From positions 1 to 48,596 of the forward strand of contig JAHCJV010000041.1 in NCBI GenBank assembly GCA_026126105.1: 48,596 bases of DNA, given 5' to 3'. Below the pieces are notes generated by a model, which was given only the letters and a program-made list of their open reading frames with translations, had not been told where the DNA came from and did not search any database. Positions 34,358 through 42,525 of this stretch are shown here, piece by piece. A program made the position numbers and the translations under genes. The stretch comes from Enhydrobacter sp. Lineage in GTDB: Bacteria > Pseudomonadota > Alphaproteobacteria > Reyranellales > Reyranellaceae. The first letter of the stretch is position 1. Each line of letters begins with the position of its first letter.

Positions 34358-34482
34358 CCGTCATCTCGACCAGAGCAGAGCCCGTCGGATGTAAACTCCG
34401 CGAGGCGGAGCGGAGCGATCTGTTCACGCGACTTCCGCCGACATGAACAGATCCCTCGACGACGCCTTGCTCGCGATGACGG
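34358..34482. repeat. Extragenic palindromic repeat, CCGTCATCTCGAC type
   Basis: The left end CCGTCATCTCGACC and the right end, which reads CCGTCATCGCGAGC on the other strand, bracket an internal inverted pair GATCTGTTC/GAACAGATC around 34409-34454. The whole element is about 125 bases and lies between dctP and the RHH gene. It is a different family from the one at 23351 but of the same general kind, probably mobile in the genome through a transposase acting in trans. Confidence 0.65.
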
Positions 34483-34503
34483 GGCTACCCGCACCCTCGT
34501 CGT

Positions 34504-34719
34504 CTACCAAGTGCCGCGCACTTTCCTTTGATAATCGAGGCCGTCGACCTTGTGATTACGCCACAAGCCGAACGCATCTCTTCTCGCTCTTTCGCGGCGC
34601 CGGGCAAGACATTCGTCGATCACCTCACGGATGATCGACGAGCGCGATCTCTTCTCAGCTTCGGCAAGCGCGTCGAGCGCTTTACCCCGTGATGAGCCGA
34701 TATCGAGCGTTATCTTCAT
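34504..34719 (-). CDS. Ribbon-helix-helix protein, orphan antitoxin-like
   Basis: The 71-residue protein opens with KITLDIGSSRGKALDALAEA, the beta strand and first helix of an RHH DNA-binding fold, and continues with KRSRSSIIREVIDECL (helix 2). The tail WRNHKVDGLDYQRKVRGTW resembles the toxin-binding end of VapB/CopG-type antitoxins (G-L-W-K...D-G-L-x-Y-Q-R). No PIN or other toxin gene follows: its stop is 22 bases from an extragenic repeat. It starts seven bases after the class III aminotransferase stop on the same strand. I infer an orphan antitoxin or a small regulator; toxin loss through rearrangement at the repeat is possible. Confidence 0.65.
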   Translation of the reverse strand: MKITLDIGSSRGKALDALAEAEKRSRSSIIREVIDECLARRRERARRDAFGLWRNHKVDGLDYQRKVRGTW

Positions 34720-34726
34720 TACGCGC

Positions 34727-36130
34727 CTAAGCCGCCTTCACTTCACGCTCGGCCTTCAGAGCGCGGACGGTCTGGCGCAGTGCGTACACGGTCTTCTCGA
34801 TCTCGGCACCGCCGTGCGTGGCCGAGACGAAGCCGCCGGGCGCGCCCATGACGTCGACGCCGTGCGTCATGAGGCCCATGCGGATCTTGCCGGTAAGCGG
34901 ACCCGCGCCGCGCGCGCCCTTGAGCTTGGCGAACGGCACCTTGAGCGGATCGAAGGTCGCCGGGTCGATCGGATCGCCGTACGGGTTGGGATAGATCAGG
35001 AAGGTCGAGGACTGGCCGTAGATGCCCCACGGCACGCCCTCCTGTACCAGCACCTCGGTCAGTGCCTTGCGCAGGTCGGCCGCGGTCCTGTTGGCTTTCT
35101 CCGCCAGGTCCTCGTCGCGGACCAGAGTGAGAGCCGTCACTGCCGCGGTGGCGGACAGCGGATTGGCGTTGTACGTGCCGGGATGAGCGATCTTCTCGAT
35201 CTTCCGCGCCGCGGTCGACGCATAATCGATGCGATCGAGGATCTCGCGCTTTCCGGCGACTGCGCCGCCCGGCAGGCCGCCGGCGACGATCTTGGCCTGG
35301 ATGCAGAGGTCGGGCGTCACGCCCATCGCCTTCTGCGCGCCGCCGGACGACCAGCGATAGCCGGTGATGACCTCGTCCATCAGCATGACGACGCCCTTCC
35401 TCACCGTCGCGTCGCGCACCGCCTGGACGAAGCCCGGCGGCAGCGGCACCTGGCCCCATGATGCGCCTGACGGCTCGAACATCACGGCCGCGATGTCGTC
35501 GCGCTCCTCGATCAGCTTCACGACGGCGGCGACGTCGTCGCTCGGCATCACGATCGACAGGTCGGACACGCTCTGCGGAACGCCCGGCGTGGTCCCCCCG
35601 TCGTAGGTCGCACCCGCACCCGCCGACACGTTGTCATGCCAGCCATGGAAGTGGCCGACAAAGCGCACGATCTTGTCCTTGCCGGTATGGGCGCGCGCCA
35701 GGCGGATCGCCATGTGCGAGGCCTCGGTGCCCGACGCCGTGAAGCGCACTCTTTCGGCACAGGGCGTGAGCTCGCACACCAGCTCGGCCCAGCGCACCTC
35801 GAGCTCGTGGCTCGATCCGTAATGGGTCCCGAGTTCGATCTGCTTCTTCACCGCCTCCACGACCGCCGGATGCGAATGGCCCAGCAGCATGGCGCCGTGA
35901 CCGCCGAAATAGTCGACATACTCGTTGCCATCGACGTCCCACTTTCGCGGTCCCGTGGCCCTGGCGACATGGATCGAATAGGGGTCGAGATAGCGTGCAT
36001 CGTGCGTGATGCCGCTCGGCAGCACCTTGCGGGCGCGCTCGAACAGCGCACCGGAGCCCCCGGTCCGTGCCTTGTAGTCGGTCACGATGGCCGAGTTGGT
36101 GGCCGTCGTCGTCGTCGCTGCGCTGCTCAT
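34727..36130 (-). CDS. Class III aminotransferase, glutamate-1-semialdehyde aminomutase-like
   Basis: This 467-residue fold-type I PLP enzyme carries Asp252 in MDEVITGYRW, PLP Lys280 in CIQAKIVAGGLPGGAVAG, and the cofactor-phosphate block ASGTEASHMAIRLAR. HPGTYNANPLSA matches the HemL-like subgroup, but its N terminus and GSGALFERARKVLPSG place it with the many GSAM-like aminotransferases of unknown substrate rather than HemL itself. The ATG at 36130 is chosen; the frame is open 15 codons further. It is divergent from a class V aminotransferase across 110 bases, and the two may form one amino-group exchange pathway. Confidence 0.88.
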   Translation of the reverse strand: MSSAATTTTATNSAIVTDYKARTGGSGALFERARKVLPSGITHDARYLDPYSIHVARATGPRKWDVDGNEYVDYFGGHGAMLLGHSHPAVVEAVKKQIELGTHYGSSHELEVRWAELVCELTPCAERVRFTASGTEASHMAIRLARAHTGKDKIVRFVGHFHGWHDNVSAGAGATYDGGTTPGVPQSVSDLSIVMPSDDVAAVVKLIEERDDIAAVMFEPSGASWGQVPLPPGFVQAVRDATVRKGVVMLMDEVITGYRWSSGGAQKAMGVTPDLCIQAKIVAGGLPGGAVAGKREILDRIDYASTAARKIEKIAHPGTYNANPLSATAAVTALTLVRDEDLAEKANRTAADLRKALTEVLVQEGVPWGIYGQSSTFLIYPNPYGDPIDPATFDPLKVPFAKLKGARGAGPLTGKIRMGLMTHGVDVMGAPGGFVSATHGGAEIEKTVYALRQTVRALKAEREVKAA

Positions 36131-36240
36131 TGACCCTCGCTTGCCCACAACCGGGCTAATGCGAGAACATCGCAAGCCTCGCTTGCTTCGCCAAGGCCCG
36201 AGGTCTAATCGTTCGCCACTTTTCGCACCCGGAGCCCCCT
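36131..36240. promoter_or_regulatory. Divergent region between the two aminotransferase genes
   Basis: This 110-base spacer must carry promoters for both directions. GGAG at 36231-36234 is the ribosome-binding site for the TTG start at 36241. GCAAGCCTCGCTTGC (36171-36185) forms a small inverted repeat, arms GCAAGC/GCTTGC, that could be an operator. Confidence 0.35.
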
Positions 36241-37431
36241 TTGACCGCCCAAGTGAACACGAAGCCTCGCGGACGCCAGTTCTTCAACAACCCGGGTCCG
36301 ACCAACATCCCCGACAGCGTGCTGCGGGCAATGGACCGGCCAGTGATGGATTTCCTCGCCCCCGAGTTCCTCGAGATCCAGCGCGCCTGCACCGGCGGCG
36401 TGAAGCGCATCCTGAAGACCGACCAGGAGGTCTTCTTCCACGCCTCGACCGGCCACGGCGCCTGGGAGGCGGCCGCTGCCAACCTGTTCTCTCCCGGTGA
36501 TCTGGTGCTGGTGATCGAGACCGGCTACTTCTCGCTTGGCTTCAAGGAGCTGGCCGAGACGCTCGGCCTCAAGGTCGAGGTGGTCGGCGCCGACTGGCGC
36601 AAGGGCCTGGAATTCTCAAAGCTGAGCGAGCGGCTTGCCGCCGACAAGAGCCATGAGATCAAGGCTGTGCTCGCCGTTCACAACGAGACCGCCACGGGTC
36701 TCGTGTTGCCGATGGCCGAGGTCAGGCGTGCGCTCGATCAGTCCAAGCATCCCGCCCTGCTGCTCTGCGACACGATCTCCTCGCTCGGCAGCATGGAATA
36801 CAAGATGGATGCCTGGGGCATCGACGTCACCATCGCCGGCAGCCAGAAGGGACTGATGATGCCGACCGGCATGGCGATCACCGGCGTCAGCAGCAAGGCG
36901 CTCGACGCCTCGCGCAAGGCCAAGCTGCCCAAGTACTACTTCAATTGGGAACTGATGGCGCAGCGCAAGCCGCAGCGCTTCATCGGCACGGTGCCGGTGC
37001 ATTTCTTCTTCGGGCTGCAGCAGTCGATCAAGCTGATCGAGGAGGAGACGCTCGAAGGCGTGTTCGCCCGCCACGCGCGCCTCGCCGAAGCGACCCGGGC
37101 CGCGGTCCGCGTGTGGGGCAAGGACGGCAAGGGTCCGTCGCTCTACGGCCAGACCGAGGACCGTCTCTCCAACTCGGTCACCACCATCCTGATGCCGGAA
37201 GGCCACTCGTCCGACGCCATGCGCAAGATCGCGCTGGAGCGGTTCAACCTGTCGCTCGGCGGCGGTCTCGGCCCACTGATGGGCAAGGTGTTCCGCATCG
37301 GCCATCTCGGCGACCTGAACGAGCCGATGCTGCTGGGCTGCCTGGCCACCACCGAGCTCGCGATGAAGACCGCCGGCGTGCCGTTCAATGCAGGCGGCGT
37401 CGACGCCGCGATCGAGTCGCTCGCGGGCTAG
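36241..37431 (+). CDS. Class V aminotransferase, serine/aspartate-glyoxylate type
   Basis: This 396-residue PLP enzyme has NPGPTNIPDSVLRAMDRPVM (N-terminal signature), HASTGHGAWEAAAANL, VHNETATG (147-153), Asp177 and PLP Lys203 in IAGSQKGLMMPTG. It ends with KVFRIGHLGDLNEPMLLGCL. These blocks are those of serine-glyoxylate aminotransferase and of BhcA, the aspartate-glyoxylate aminotransferase of the beta-hydroxyaspartate cycle; the sequence does not decide between donors. It should form glycine from glyoxylate. The start is TTG 36241, as no ATG exists before residue 31 and GGAG precedes it. A Bug receptor gene follows after five bases. Confidence 0.85.
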   Translation: MTAQVNTKPRGRQFFNNPGPTNIPDSVLRAMDRPVMDFLAPEFLEIQRACTGGVKRILKTDQEVFFHASTGHGAWEAAAANLFSPGDLVLVIETGYFSLGFKELAETLGLKVEVVGADWRKGLEFSKLSERLAADKSHEIKAVLAVHNETATGLVLPMAEVRRALDQSKHPALLLCDTISSLGSMEYKMDAWGIDVTIAGSQKGLMMPTGMAITGVSSKALDASRKAKLPKYYFNWELMAQRKPQRFIGTVPVHFFFGLQQSIKLIEEETLEGVFARHARLAEATRAAVRVWGKDGKGPSLYGQTEDRLSNSVTTILMPEGHSSDAMRKIALERFNLSLGGGLGPLMGKVFRIGHLGDLNEPMLLGCLATTELAMKTAGVPFNAGGVDAAIESLAG

Positions 37432-37436
37432 TCCCG

Positions 37437-38411
37437 ATGCGCCGACAATTCATTGCAGGCCTTCTGCTCGCCTGCAGCCTGCCGCTGGGAAGCGCCGTTG
37501 CGCAGACCTTTCCCTCTAAGCAGATCACGATCGTCGTGCCGTTCTCCGCCGGCGGTCCGACCGACACGCTGGCGCGCATCCTCGCCGAGCGGATGGGCCG
37601 CAGCCTCGGCCAGACCGTCATCGTCGAGAATACCACCGGTGCTGCCGGCACGATCGGCGTCGCTCGCGTGGCCCGCGCGGCACCCGACGGCTACACGATC
37701 GGGATCGGCCACTGGAGCACGCACGTCGTCAACCCGGCCATCTACCCGCTGACCTTCGACATCCTCAACGACCTCGAGCCGCTGGCCTATGTCGCGACCA
37801 ATCCCCAGCTGCTGATCTCGCGCAAGGATCTGCCGGTCAACGACCTCAAGTCGCTGATCGAATGGACGAAGGCCAATTCCGACAAGGTTACTGTCGGCAC
37901 GGCGGGCGTCGGCGCCGCGTCTCACGTCAGCGGCCTCTACTTCGAGCAGAAGACCGGCGCGAGGCTCCGCTTCATCCCGTACCGCGGAGCGGGTCCTGCG
38001 CTCCAGGACCTCATCGCCGGCCAGATCGACATGATGTTCGACCAGGCTGCCAACTCCATTCCTCAGGTCCAGGCCGGCAAGATCAAGGCGTTCGCGGTGA
38101 CCTCGAAGCAGCGCCTGAAGGCCTTGCCGGATATACCGACCGTCGATGAAGCAGGCCTTCCCGGTCTTTACATCGCGGTCTGGCACGGACTGTGGGCACC
38201 GAAGGGCACACCCAGGGAGGTGGCGGCGAAGCTCTCCGCTGCCACGTTCGAAGCGTTGGCCGATCCCCAGGTCCGCGAGAAGTTCGCGGCGCTCGGCCAG
38301 GAGATTCCCGACCCGGCGCAGCAGACGGCGGGGTCTCTGCGCGCCTATCACGAGGCCGAGATCAAGCTGTGGTGGCCGCTGATCAAGGCGGCCGGCATCA
38401 AGATCGAGTAG
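37437..38411 (+). CDS. Bug/TctC-family periplasmic receptor (3)
   Basis: The 324-residue precursor starts at ATG 37437, five bases after the aminotransferase stop. Signal peptide MRRQFIAGLLLACSLPLGSA is cut at VAQ-T. Family blocks follow: PSKQITIVVPFSAGGPTDTL, GQTVIVENTTGAAGTIG, ARAAPDGYTIGIG, IPYRGAGPALQDLIAGQIDM. No TctA or TctB genes are near. Tight coupling to a class V aminotransferase suggests an amino acid or 2-oxo acid ligand. Confidence 0.92.
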   Translation: MRRQFIAGLLLACSLPLGSAVAQTFPSKQITIVVPFSAGGPTDTLARILAERMGRSLGQTVIVENTTGAAGTIGVARVARAAPDGYTIGIGHWSTHVVNPAIYPLTFDILNDLEPLAYVATNPQLLISRKDLPVNDLKSLIEWTKANSDKVTVGTAGVGAASHVSGLYFEQKTGARLRFIPYRGAGPALQDLIAGQIDMMFDQAANSIPQVQAGKIKAFAVTSKQRLKALPDIPTVDEAGLPGLYIAVWHGLWAPKGTPREVAAKLSAATFEALADPQVREKFAALGQEIPDPAQQTAGSLRAYHEAEIKLWWPLIKAAGIKIE

Positions 38412-38412
38412 C

Positions 38413-38434
38413 GCTGGAAGCGCGGCTCTCCAGC
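38413..38434. terminator. Hairpin between convergent genes
   Basis: GCTGGA and TCCAGC, extended by AG/CT with one bulged base, form a stem around CGCGG in the 26-base gap between the Bug receptor and carbonic anhydrase genes. It may end transcription from both sides. No T-run is present. Confidence 0.4.
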
Positions 38435-38437
38435 AAT

Positions 38438-39178
38438 CTAGAATGCCGGTTTACGGTCGGCCCAGGCAAGGAGCAGCCGCTCGGGCTTGATGGCGGACAG
38501 CCTGGTTCCCTGCTGCACCGTCGGTGACACCTCGACGTCGTTCACGGGATCGAACGCCGCCGTCGAAGGATTGAAGGCATAGAGCTGGCCTTCGGTGAGG
38601 TTGAACCACCAGGCGTGCAGCACGAGCTTTCCGGCGTCGACCCGCTCGGCAAGCCAGGGAAAGGTCATCAGGTTGGCGACGCTGTTCACGACCGCAGCCT
38701 GCTCGACGGCACGCACGATCTCCTCGCGCGGACGGCCGGCAAGGTCATGCACCGCGACATCGCGGACGTTTCGCGCCACCGCCGTCCAGGTCGACAGGTA
38801 GTCGTACGTCGCGTAGGCGCTGGTCGCGCCATCGACGAGGGCCGCGATGCCGCCACACAGCGCATGGCCGAGCACCACGACATGCTCGACATTCAGGCCG
38901 CGTACCGCGAACTCGATGGCCGCCGACGTGCCGTGCTGGGCCTGATCGGGCGGATTGAGCGCCGGAGGAACCATCGCCGCGACGTTGCGGACGGTGAAGA
39001 TGTCTCCCGGCCGGGTCTGCGTCAGGATACCCGGATCGACGCGGGCATCGGAACAGCCGATGATCAGGATCTTGGGCGACTGGCCTTCCGTCGCGAGCCT
39101 CTCGAACAGGTCGAGATGGTCGCGATAATAGCCAAGGCGGAAGTCCGCGAAGCCCTTGAGTAGCCGTTCCAATGCCAT
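38438..39178 (-). CDS. Beta-class carbonic anhydrase
   Basis: This 246-residue zinc enzyme interconverts CO2 and bicarbonate in the cytosol. Zinc ligands are Cys42 in IGCSDARVDP, and His105 and Cys108 in GHALCGG; the Asp44-Arg46 dyad is intact. Blocks GDIFTVRNVAAMVPP and AIEFAVRGLNVEHVVVLGH are canonical. ATG 39178 is the natural start, although the frame is open across the neighbouring genes. Its start lies only 12 bases from the divergent crotonase start, so promoters must overlap the coding ends. Bicarbonate supply to a carboxylase or pH balance is the usual role. Confidence 0.93.
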   Translation of the reverse strand: MALERLLKGFADFRLGYYRDHLDLFERLATEGQSPKILIIGCSDARVDPGILTQTRPGDIFTVRNVAAMVPPALNPPDQAQHGTSAAIEFAVRGLNVEHVVVLGHALCGGIAALVDGATSAYATYDYLSTWTAVARNVRDVAVHDLAGRPREEIVRAVEQAAVVNSVANLMTFPWLAERVDAGKLVLHAWWFNLTEGQLYAFNPSTAAFDPVNDVEVSPTVQQGTRLSAIKPERLLLAWADRKPAF

Positions 39179-39190
39179 GGTGTTTCTGAA

Positions 39191-39970
39191 ATGACCGAAG
39201 AATTGCTCTACGACAAGCGCGGCGATGTCGCGTGGGTGACTTTCAATCGCCCCAAGGCGCGCAATGCGCTGACCTTCGCGATGTACGAGGGGCTGGCCGA
39301 GGTTTGCGGCCGGATCGGCCGGACGCGGGAGGCGAAGGCGCTCGTCGTCACCGGCGCCGGCGACAAGGCCTTTGCCGCCGGCACCGATATCGCCCAGTTC
39401 AAGGACTTCAAGGACGGCGAGGACGGCATCGCGTACGAGCGCAAGATGGACCGCATCCTCGAGACGATCGAGCGCTGCCCCGTGCCGACCATCGCGGCCG
39501 TCGCGGGCTTCTGCACCGGCGGCGGGGCGGCGATCGCTGCAGTCTGTGACTTCCGCATCGCCTCCGCCAGCGCGCAGTTCGGCTTCCCGATCGCCCGCAC
39601 GCTGGGCAACTGCCTGTCGATGAGCAACTACGCGCGGCTGGTCGCGCTGATCGGACCGCAGCGCGTGAAGGAGATGCTCTTCCTCGCCAAGCTGGTCGAC
39701 GCGCCCTCGGCGCTGCAGATCGGGCTGGTGAGCGAGGTGCTGGCCGACCAGACGACTCTTCTCGCCCGCGCGGAAGAGCTCGCCAAGACACTGGCCGGCC
39801 ATGCGCCGATCACGCTTTCGACCACCAAGGAGGCCTTGCGCCGCCTGCAGGTCAGGATGGGCGATGAGAACATCGACGACCTGATCCGACACACCTACGC
39901 CAGCGCCGACTTCCGCGAGGGCATGGACGCCTTCCTGCAGAAACGACCTCCGAAATGGACCGGCACCTGA
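39191..39970 (+). CDS. Enoyl-CoA hydratase/isomerase family protein (1)
   Basis: This 259-residue crotonase-fold protein has the oxyanion-hole residues in FAAGTDIAQF (the usual AGxDxxE region) and GFCTGGGAAIAAVCDFRIAS. The family block A-F-G-x-P-E that holds the first hydratase Glu reads AQFGFPIARTLG, without Glu at that place, so a different activity within the superfamily (isomerase, hydrolase or carboxylyase) is possible. There is no acyl-CoA dehydrogenase or thiolase near. It starts at ATG 39191, head to head with carbonic anhydrase. Confidence 0.85.
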   Translation: MTEELLYDKRGDVAWVTFNRPKARNALTFAMYEGLAEVCGRIGRTREAKALVVTGAGDKAFAAGTDIAQFKDFKDGEDGIAYERKMDRILETIERCPVPTIAAVAGFCTGGGAAIAAVCDFRIASASAQFGFPIARTLGNCLSMSNYARLVALIGPQRVKEMLFLAKLVDAPSALQIGLVSEVLADQTTLLARAEELAKTLAGHAPITLSTTKEALRRLQVRMGDENIDDLIRHTYASADFREGMDAFLQKRPPKWTGT

Positions 39971-39974
39971 CCGG

Positions 39975-40184
39975 TCAGGCCTGCCAGAAGTGCTTCCGAC
40001 ATTCGGCACGGCACTGGGCACGACTGAGGCCGATATCGTCGAGCTGGCGGTCCTCGAGGGCCGCGAGGTGCCGGCGCGACCGGAAGCGGTGATGCCATAA
40101 CGCGAGCACGAGGAGCACGCGGTGGCCAGGACGCCACCTTCCCGGTTCGCCGGCGGAGACGTAGACAAGAAGATCGACTTGCAT
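39975..40184 (-). CDS. DUF1127 small protein
   Basis: This 69-residue protein contains the DUF1127 (YjiS-like) core in its second half: RSRRHLAALEDRQLDDIGLS followed by RAQCRAECRKHFW. The R-R-x-L-A-x-L-x-D-x-x-L-x-D-I-G-L-S-R pattern is diagnostic. Proteins of this family are short, basic and in a few bacteria bind RNA or modulate phosphate or carbon metabolism; the function here is unknown. It converges with the crotonase gene, four bases apart, and is divergent from a lipoprotein gene. Confidence 0.75.
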   Translation of the reverse strand: MQVDLLVYVSAGEPGRWRPGHRVLLVLALWHHRFRSRRHLAALEDRQLDDIGLSRAQCRAECRKHFWQA

Positions 40185-40274
40185 GGACGGACCATGCCGC
40201 TTGGCGAGCGCACGGCGTTACGGCGCGCGCCGAGATATCTGCTAGAATGAAACCAGACAACAACGGGAGATACG

Positions 40275-40685
40275 ATGCGACTTGGAACGACTCTGGCCGC
40301 CGTCGGCCTTTGCCTTGCCGTGACGGGCTGCAACGACCCCAACCGCGCTATCATGAACAAGGAAGACATGCTCGCCGCGTCGGGCTTCAAGTTCGTGCCG
40401 GCGAACACGCCGGAGCGGCAGGCCGCCTTCAGCAAGCTGCCGCCGCACCAGTTCTCGCGCCACATCAAGGACGGCCGGGTGATCTACGCCTATGCCGACC
40501 CGACGATCTGCAACTGCCTCTATGTCGGCGGCCAGAAGGCATACGGCGCGTACCAGGCCCGACGCTTCGACAAGAGGATTGCCGACGAGCAGGCGCAGGC
40601 CGCAGCCGACATCTCGATGGCCAGCTGGGATTGGGGTCCATGGGGCGTCGGTTATCCGGTGGGCTGGCCGTACTACATGGATTAG
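40275..40685 (+). CDS. Small lipoprotein, unknown
   Basis: This 136-residue precursor has CGGGAGA upstream of ATG 40275. The signal MRLGTTLAAVGLCLAVTGC ends in a lipobox (V-T-G-C, Cys19), so it should be lipidated; Asn and Asp follow the Cys (C-N-D), and an Asp at +2 (not seen, it is Asn) would favour inner-membrane retention, so the outer membrane is more likely. The domain has ASGFKFVPANTPERQAAFSK and YAYADPTICNCLYVGGQKAYGAYQ, a pattern common in uncharacterised alphaproteobacterial proteins. The C-terminal end is Trp/Gly-rich (WDWGPWGVGYPVGWPYYMD). Confidence 0.75.
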   Translation: MRLGTTLAAVGLCLAVTGCNDPNRAIMNKEDMLAASGFKFVPANTPERQAAFSKLPPHQFSRHIKDGRVIYAYADPTICNCLYVGGQKAYGAYQARRFDKRIADEQAQAAADISMASWDWGPWGVGYPVGWPYYMD

Positions 40686-40794
40686 CAGCTTATCGGACTG
40701 AAGTCCGAGTGTTGGGAGTCAAAGAAGCAGGAGATCAAATCCAGCAGTGATCCTGGCGTCCTTGCCTTTGGGCAGGCGCTTGTCGAGTGATTGC

Positions 40795-40920
40795 TCAGGC
40801 ATCGACGAGTGTACACATCCGCCTGATGTTCCAGGCCATGGTGACGAGGTCTCATTCGCCTCTGACCTCGTCCAGGCCGCGCATCGAGAATGCGCGACTG
40901 CTCGTCCGCCAGGCCGATCT
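40795..40920 (-). mobile_element. Transposase C-terminal relic
   Basis: The minus strand reads MRGLDEVRGE, then a TGA stop at 40854-40852, then DLVTMAWNIRRMCTLVDA and a stop. R-G-L-x-K/E-V-R-G-E-W-x-L-V-T-M-A-W-N-I-K-R-M is the typical end of DDE transposases of the IS1182-like group; here the expected Trp codon TGG has become TGA. Upstream sequence up to about 41000 (IGLADEQSRI) may continue the relic in another frame, but I cannot align it. It marks the left border of the sulfotransferase/kinase island. Confidence 0.5.
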
Positions 40921-41022
40921 GGTCGGTGGCGGCCGACCCGCCGTAGGCTGCGGCGGCGGCAGCACGCCCAAGAGCAACGCCTGATCTTGTTGAAGACGCC
41001 CGGTCTGGGGCCGGCCCCGAGA

Positions 41023-42228
41023 TCATCCGCGTCGCTCCAGCAGGCCCAAAACCCGACCCAGCGCCACCACGGCGACACTGTCGTGAATGGGCCCTTGCCC
41101 TCCGCCGCAACGATCCTCACGTGACGCGATCGAAAGGCGGCTCCCATGTGGTCCGGCGCTCGGAGCAAGAACACTGCCGGCAAACTCTCTCGACGGGCCA
41201 ACTCTCTGAACGCGAAACTGCCGGCGCCATATCCCCATTCTCACGACAAGGCGGTCATCCACGGAAGGGTACGAGCGAACTCTCTCTTGAGTTGCGGACT
41301 GTCGTGTGAGCGTTTCATACCTCAACCGCCATGCGACCGCCGCGCTCCCAAACATCTCCGCCGAAAGCAACAGCTCTTCCGCGAAGTGTCGGACCAGCGC
41401 GTCCTTGTTCAACTCGAGCATGGAGCGCTTAGGAGCACCCCGCTTACGATCAAATCCCGCTGGCAGATCCCCGGCGGCCGTCGAGGCACCCAGAAACGTC
41501 AGAATTGCGGCGCGCGTGGTCACGGGGTCGGCTACGAGCTCGTCGTACAGCACACACAGGAGGCGCTCTGGCGGAAAGTGCTCCAGCCAGTTGCGCGCGA
41601 TCCTTGTGCCGAAGTATCGCGTCCCGAACGCAGCGATGTGCGCCGCGAATAGTTCCGCGTCGGAGATTACGCCTTCATCAATTCGGCCGTTGCGAAGGTC
41701 CACATTGATGTCAGACCATGCACGCTCGATGGGCTCCCGTACGATTAGAATGATCCTGAGCGCTGGAAAGAAAGCGGCGATATCTTCGATCTGACGGAAT
41801 GATAGGTTCGCATAGCTCGGAGAGATGTCGCCTGAAAACTGGGAGCCCTTGAAGGAGAATAACGCCGCATACCGCTCCAAGTCCGGAGCCTTGCCTTGGT
41901 ATGACTTGGCAAGCTGCAGAAATTGGAGATCCCGCTCCGCTAGCGGTCGCATTTTCAGTTCGACCCGCCGTCGTTGCCACCGCTCGATCTTCTGCTGCGA
42001 TCCGTCGACGCGGTCGATTTCCATCAGTGTCTTGCGGTGGGGAAACTGACCGGAGAAGTAGTGCAGTTCCTTCACCGGCGGCATCCAGAACTCCGGATGG
42101 AACTGGAGTTGGTCGTAAAGCCAGGTCGTCGCGGCCTTTTGCTGCCCGATACACAAGAAATCCGGCCCGCGCATCATTGCGGGCACTACCGCTCCATCGA
42201 CGATCGGGTCGCGTATGACCGGCTGCAA
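41023..42228 (-). CDS. Sulfotransferase-domain protein
   Basis: The enzyme should transfer sulfate from PAPS to an acceptor. The 5'-phosphosulfate loop is FLCIGQQKAATTWLYDQL (24-41; the usual form is P-K-[AG]-x-T-[TS]), and the 3'-phosphate motif is IILIVREPIERAWSDIN (159-175; Arg164, Ser172). Residues 1 to about 310 cover the domain (ELHYFSG, GDISPSYAN). The last roughly 80 residues (from VGPSREFAGSV on) are low-quality sequence unlike the family, suggesting run-on into neighbouring non-coding or IS-derived DNA after loss of the true stop. A start at ATG 42177 (MMRGPDFLCIG) is more family-like than 42228. The acceptor is unknown; it has island neighbours and is less GC-rich. Confidence 0.82.
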   Translation of the reverse strand: MQPVIRDPIVDGAVVPAMMRGPDFLCIGQQKAATTWLYDQLQFHPEFWMPPVKELHYFSGQFPHRKTLMEIDRVDGSQQKIERWQRRRVELKMRPLAERDLQFLQLAKSYQGKAPDLERYAALFSFKGSQFSGDISPSYANLSFRQIEDIAAFFPALRIILIVREPIERAWSDINVDLRNGRIDEGVISDAELFAAHIAAFGTRYFGTRIARNWLEHFPPERLLCVLYDELVADPVTTRAAILTFLGASTAAGDLPAGFDRKRGAPKRSMLELNKDALVRHFAEELLLSAEMFGSAAVAWRLRYETLTRQSATQERVRSYPSVDDRLVVRMGIWRRQFRVQRVGPSREFAGSVLAPSAGPHGSRLSIASREDRCGGGQGPIHDSVAVVALGRVLGLLERRG

Positions 42229-42525
42229 TCAACAAGATCCCAGCGATCTGCGGCAATGAAGCAACGATCAAGCTCCTTCTAATATCCACACCCCGGCGCC
42301 GCTCTTTGAACTCGACCGGCGGACACCCGCGCTCAAACGAGCTACCGCCGTCAGAATGGGGCGGCTTGGAGTGAGCGAACGGCGATCCGTGATCTCTGCC
42401 TCCAGCGCGGGCTCATGCGAGCGAGCACGCGCAGAACGGGTCGTCGTCTCTTCTCCTGGCCGCTGACAGCGACATTGAGTTCCTGCCGTGCTGTCGCAGC
42501 CGATCCATGTACCGTTTCACCCTAG
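42229..42525. other. Gene-free spacer inside the island
   Basis: These 297 bases lie between the sulfotransferase start and the kinase stop. I find no credible frame, hairpin or repeat. It must contain the sulfotransferase promoter unless both genes share one from the kinase side. Confidence 0.4.

Noticed and set aside
36241..38411. Complete beta-hydroxyaspartate cycle
   Set aside because: Only a BhcA-like enzyme could be assigned; BhcB, BhcC and BhcD are not in the window.
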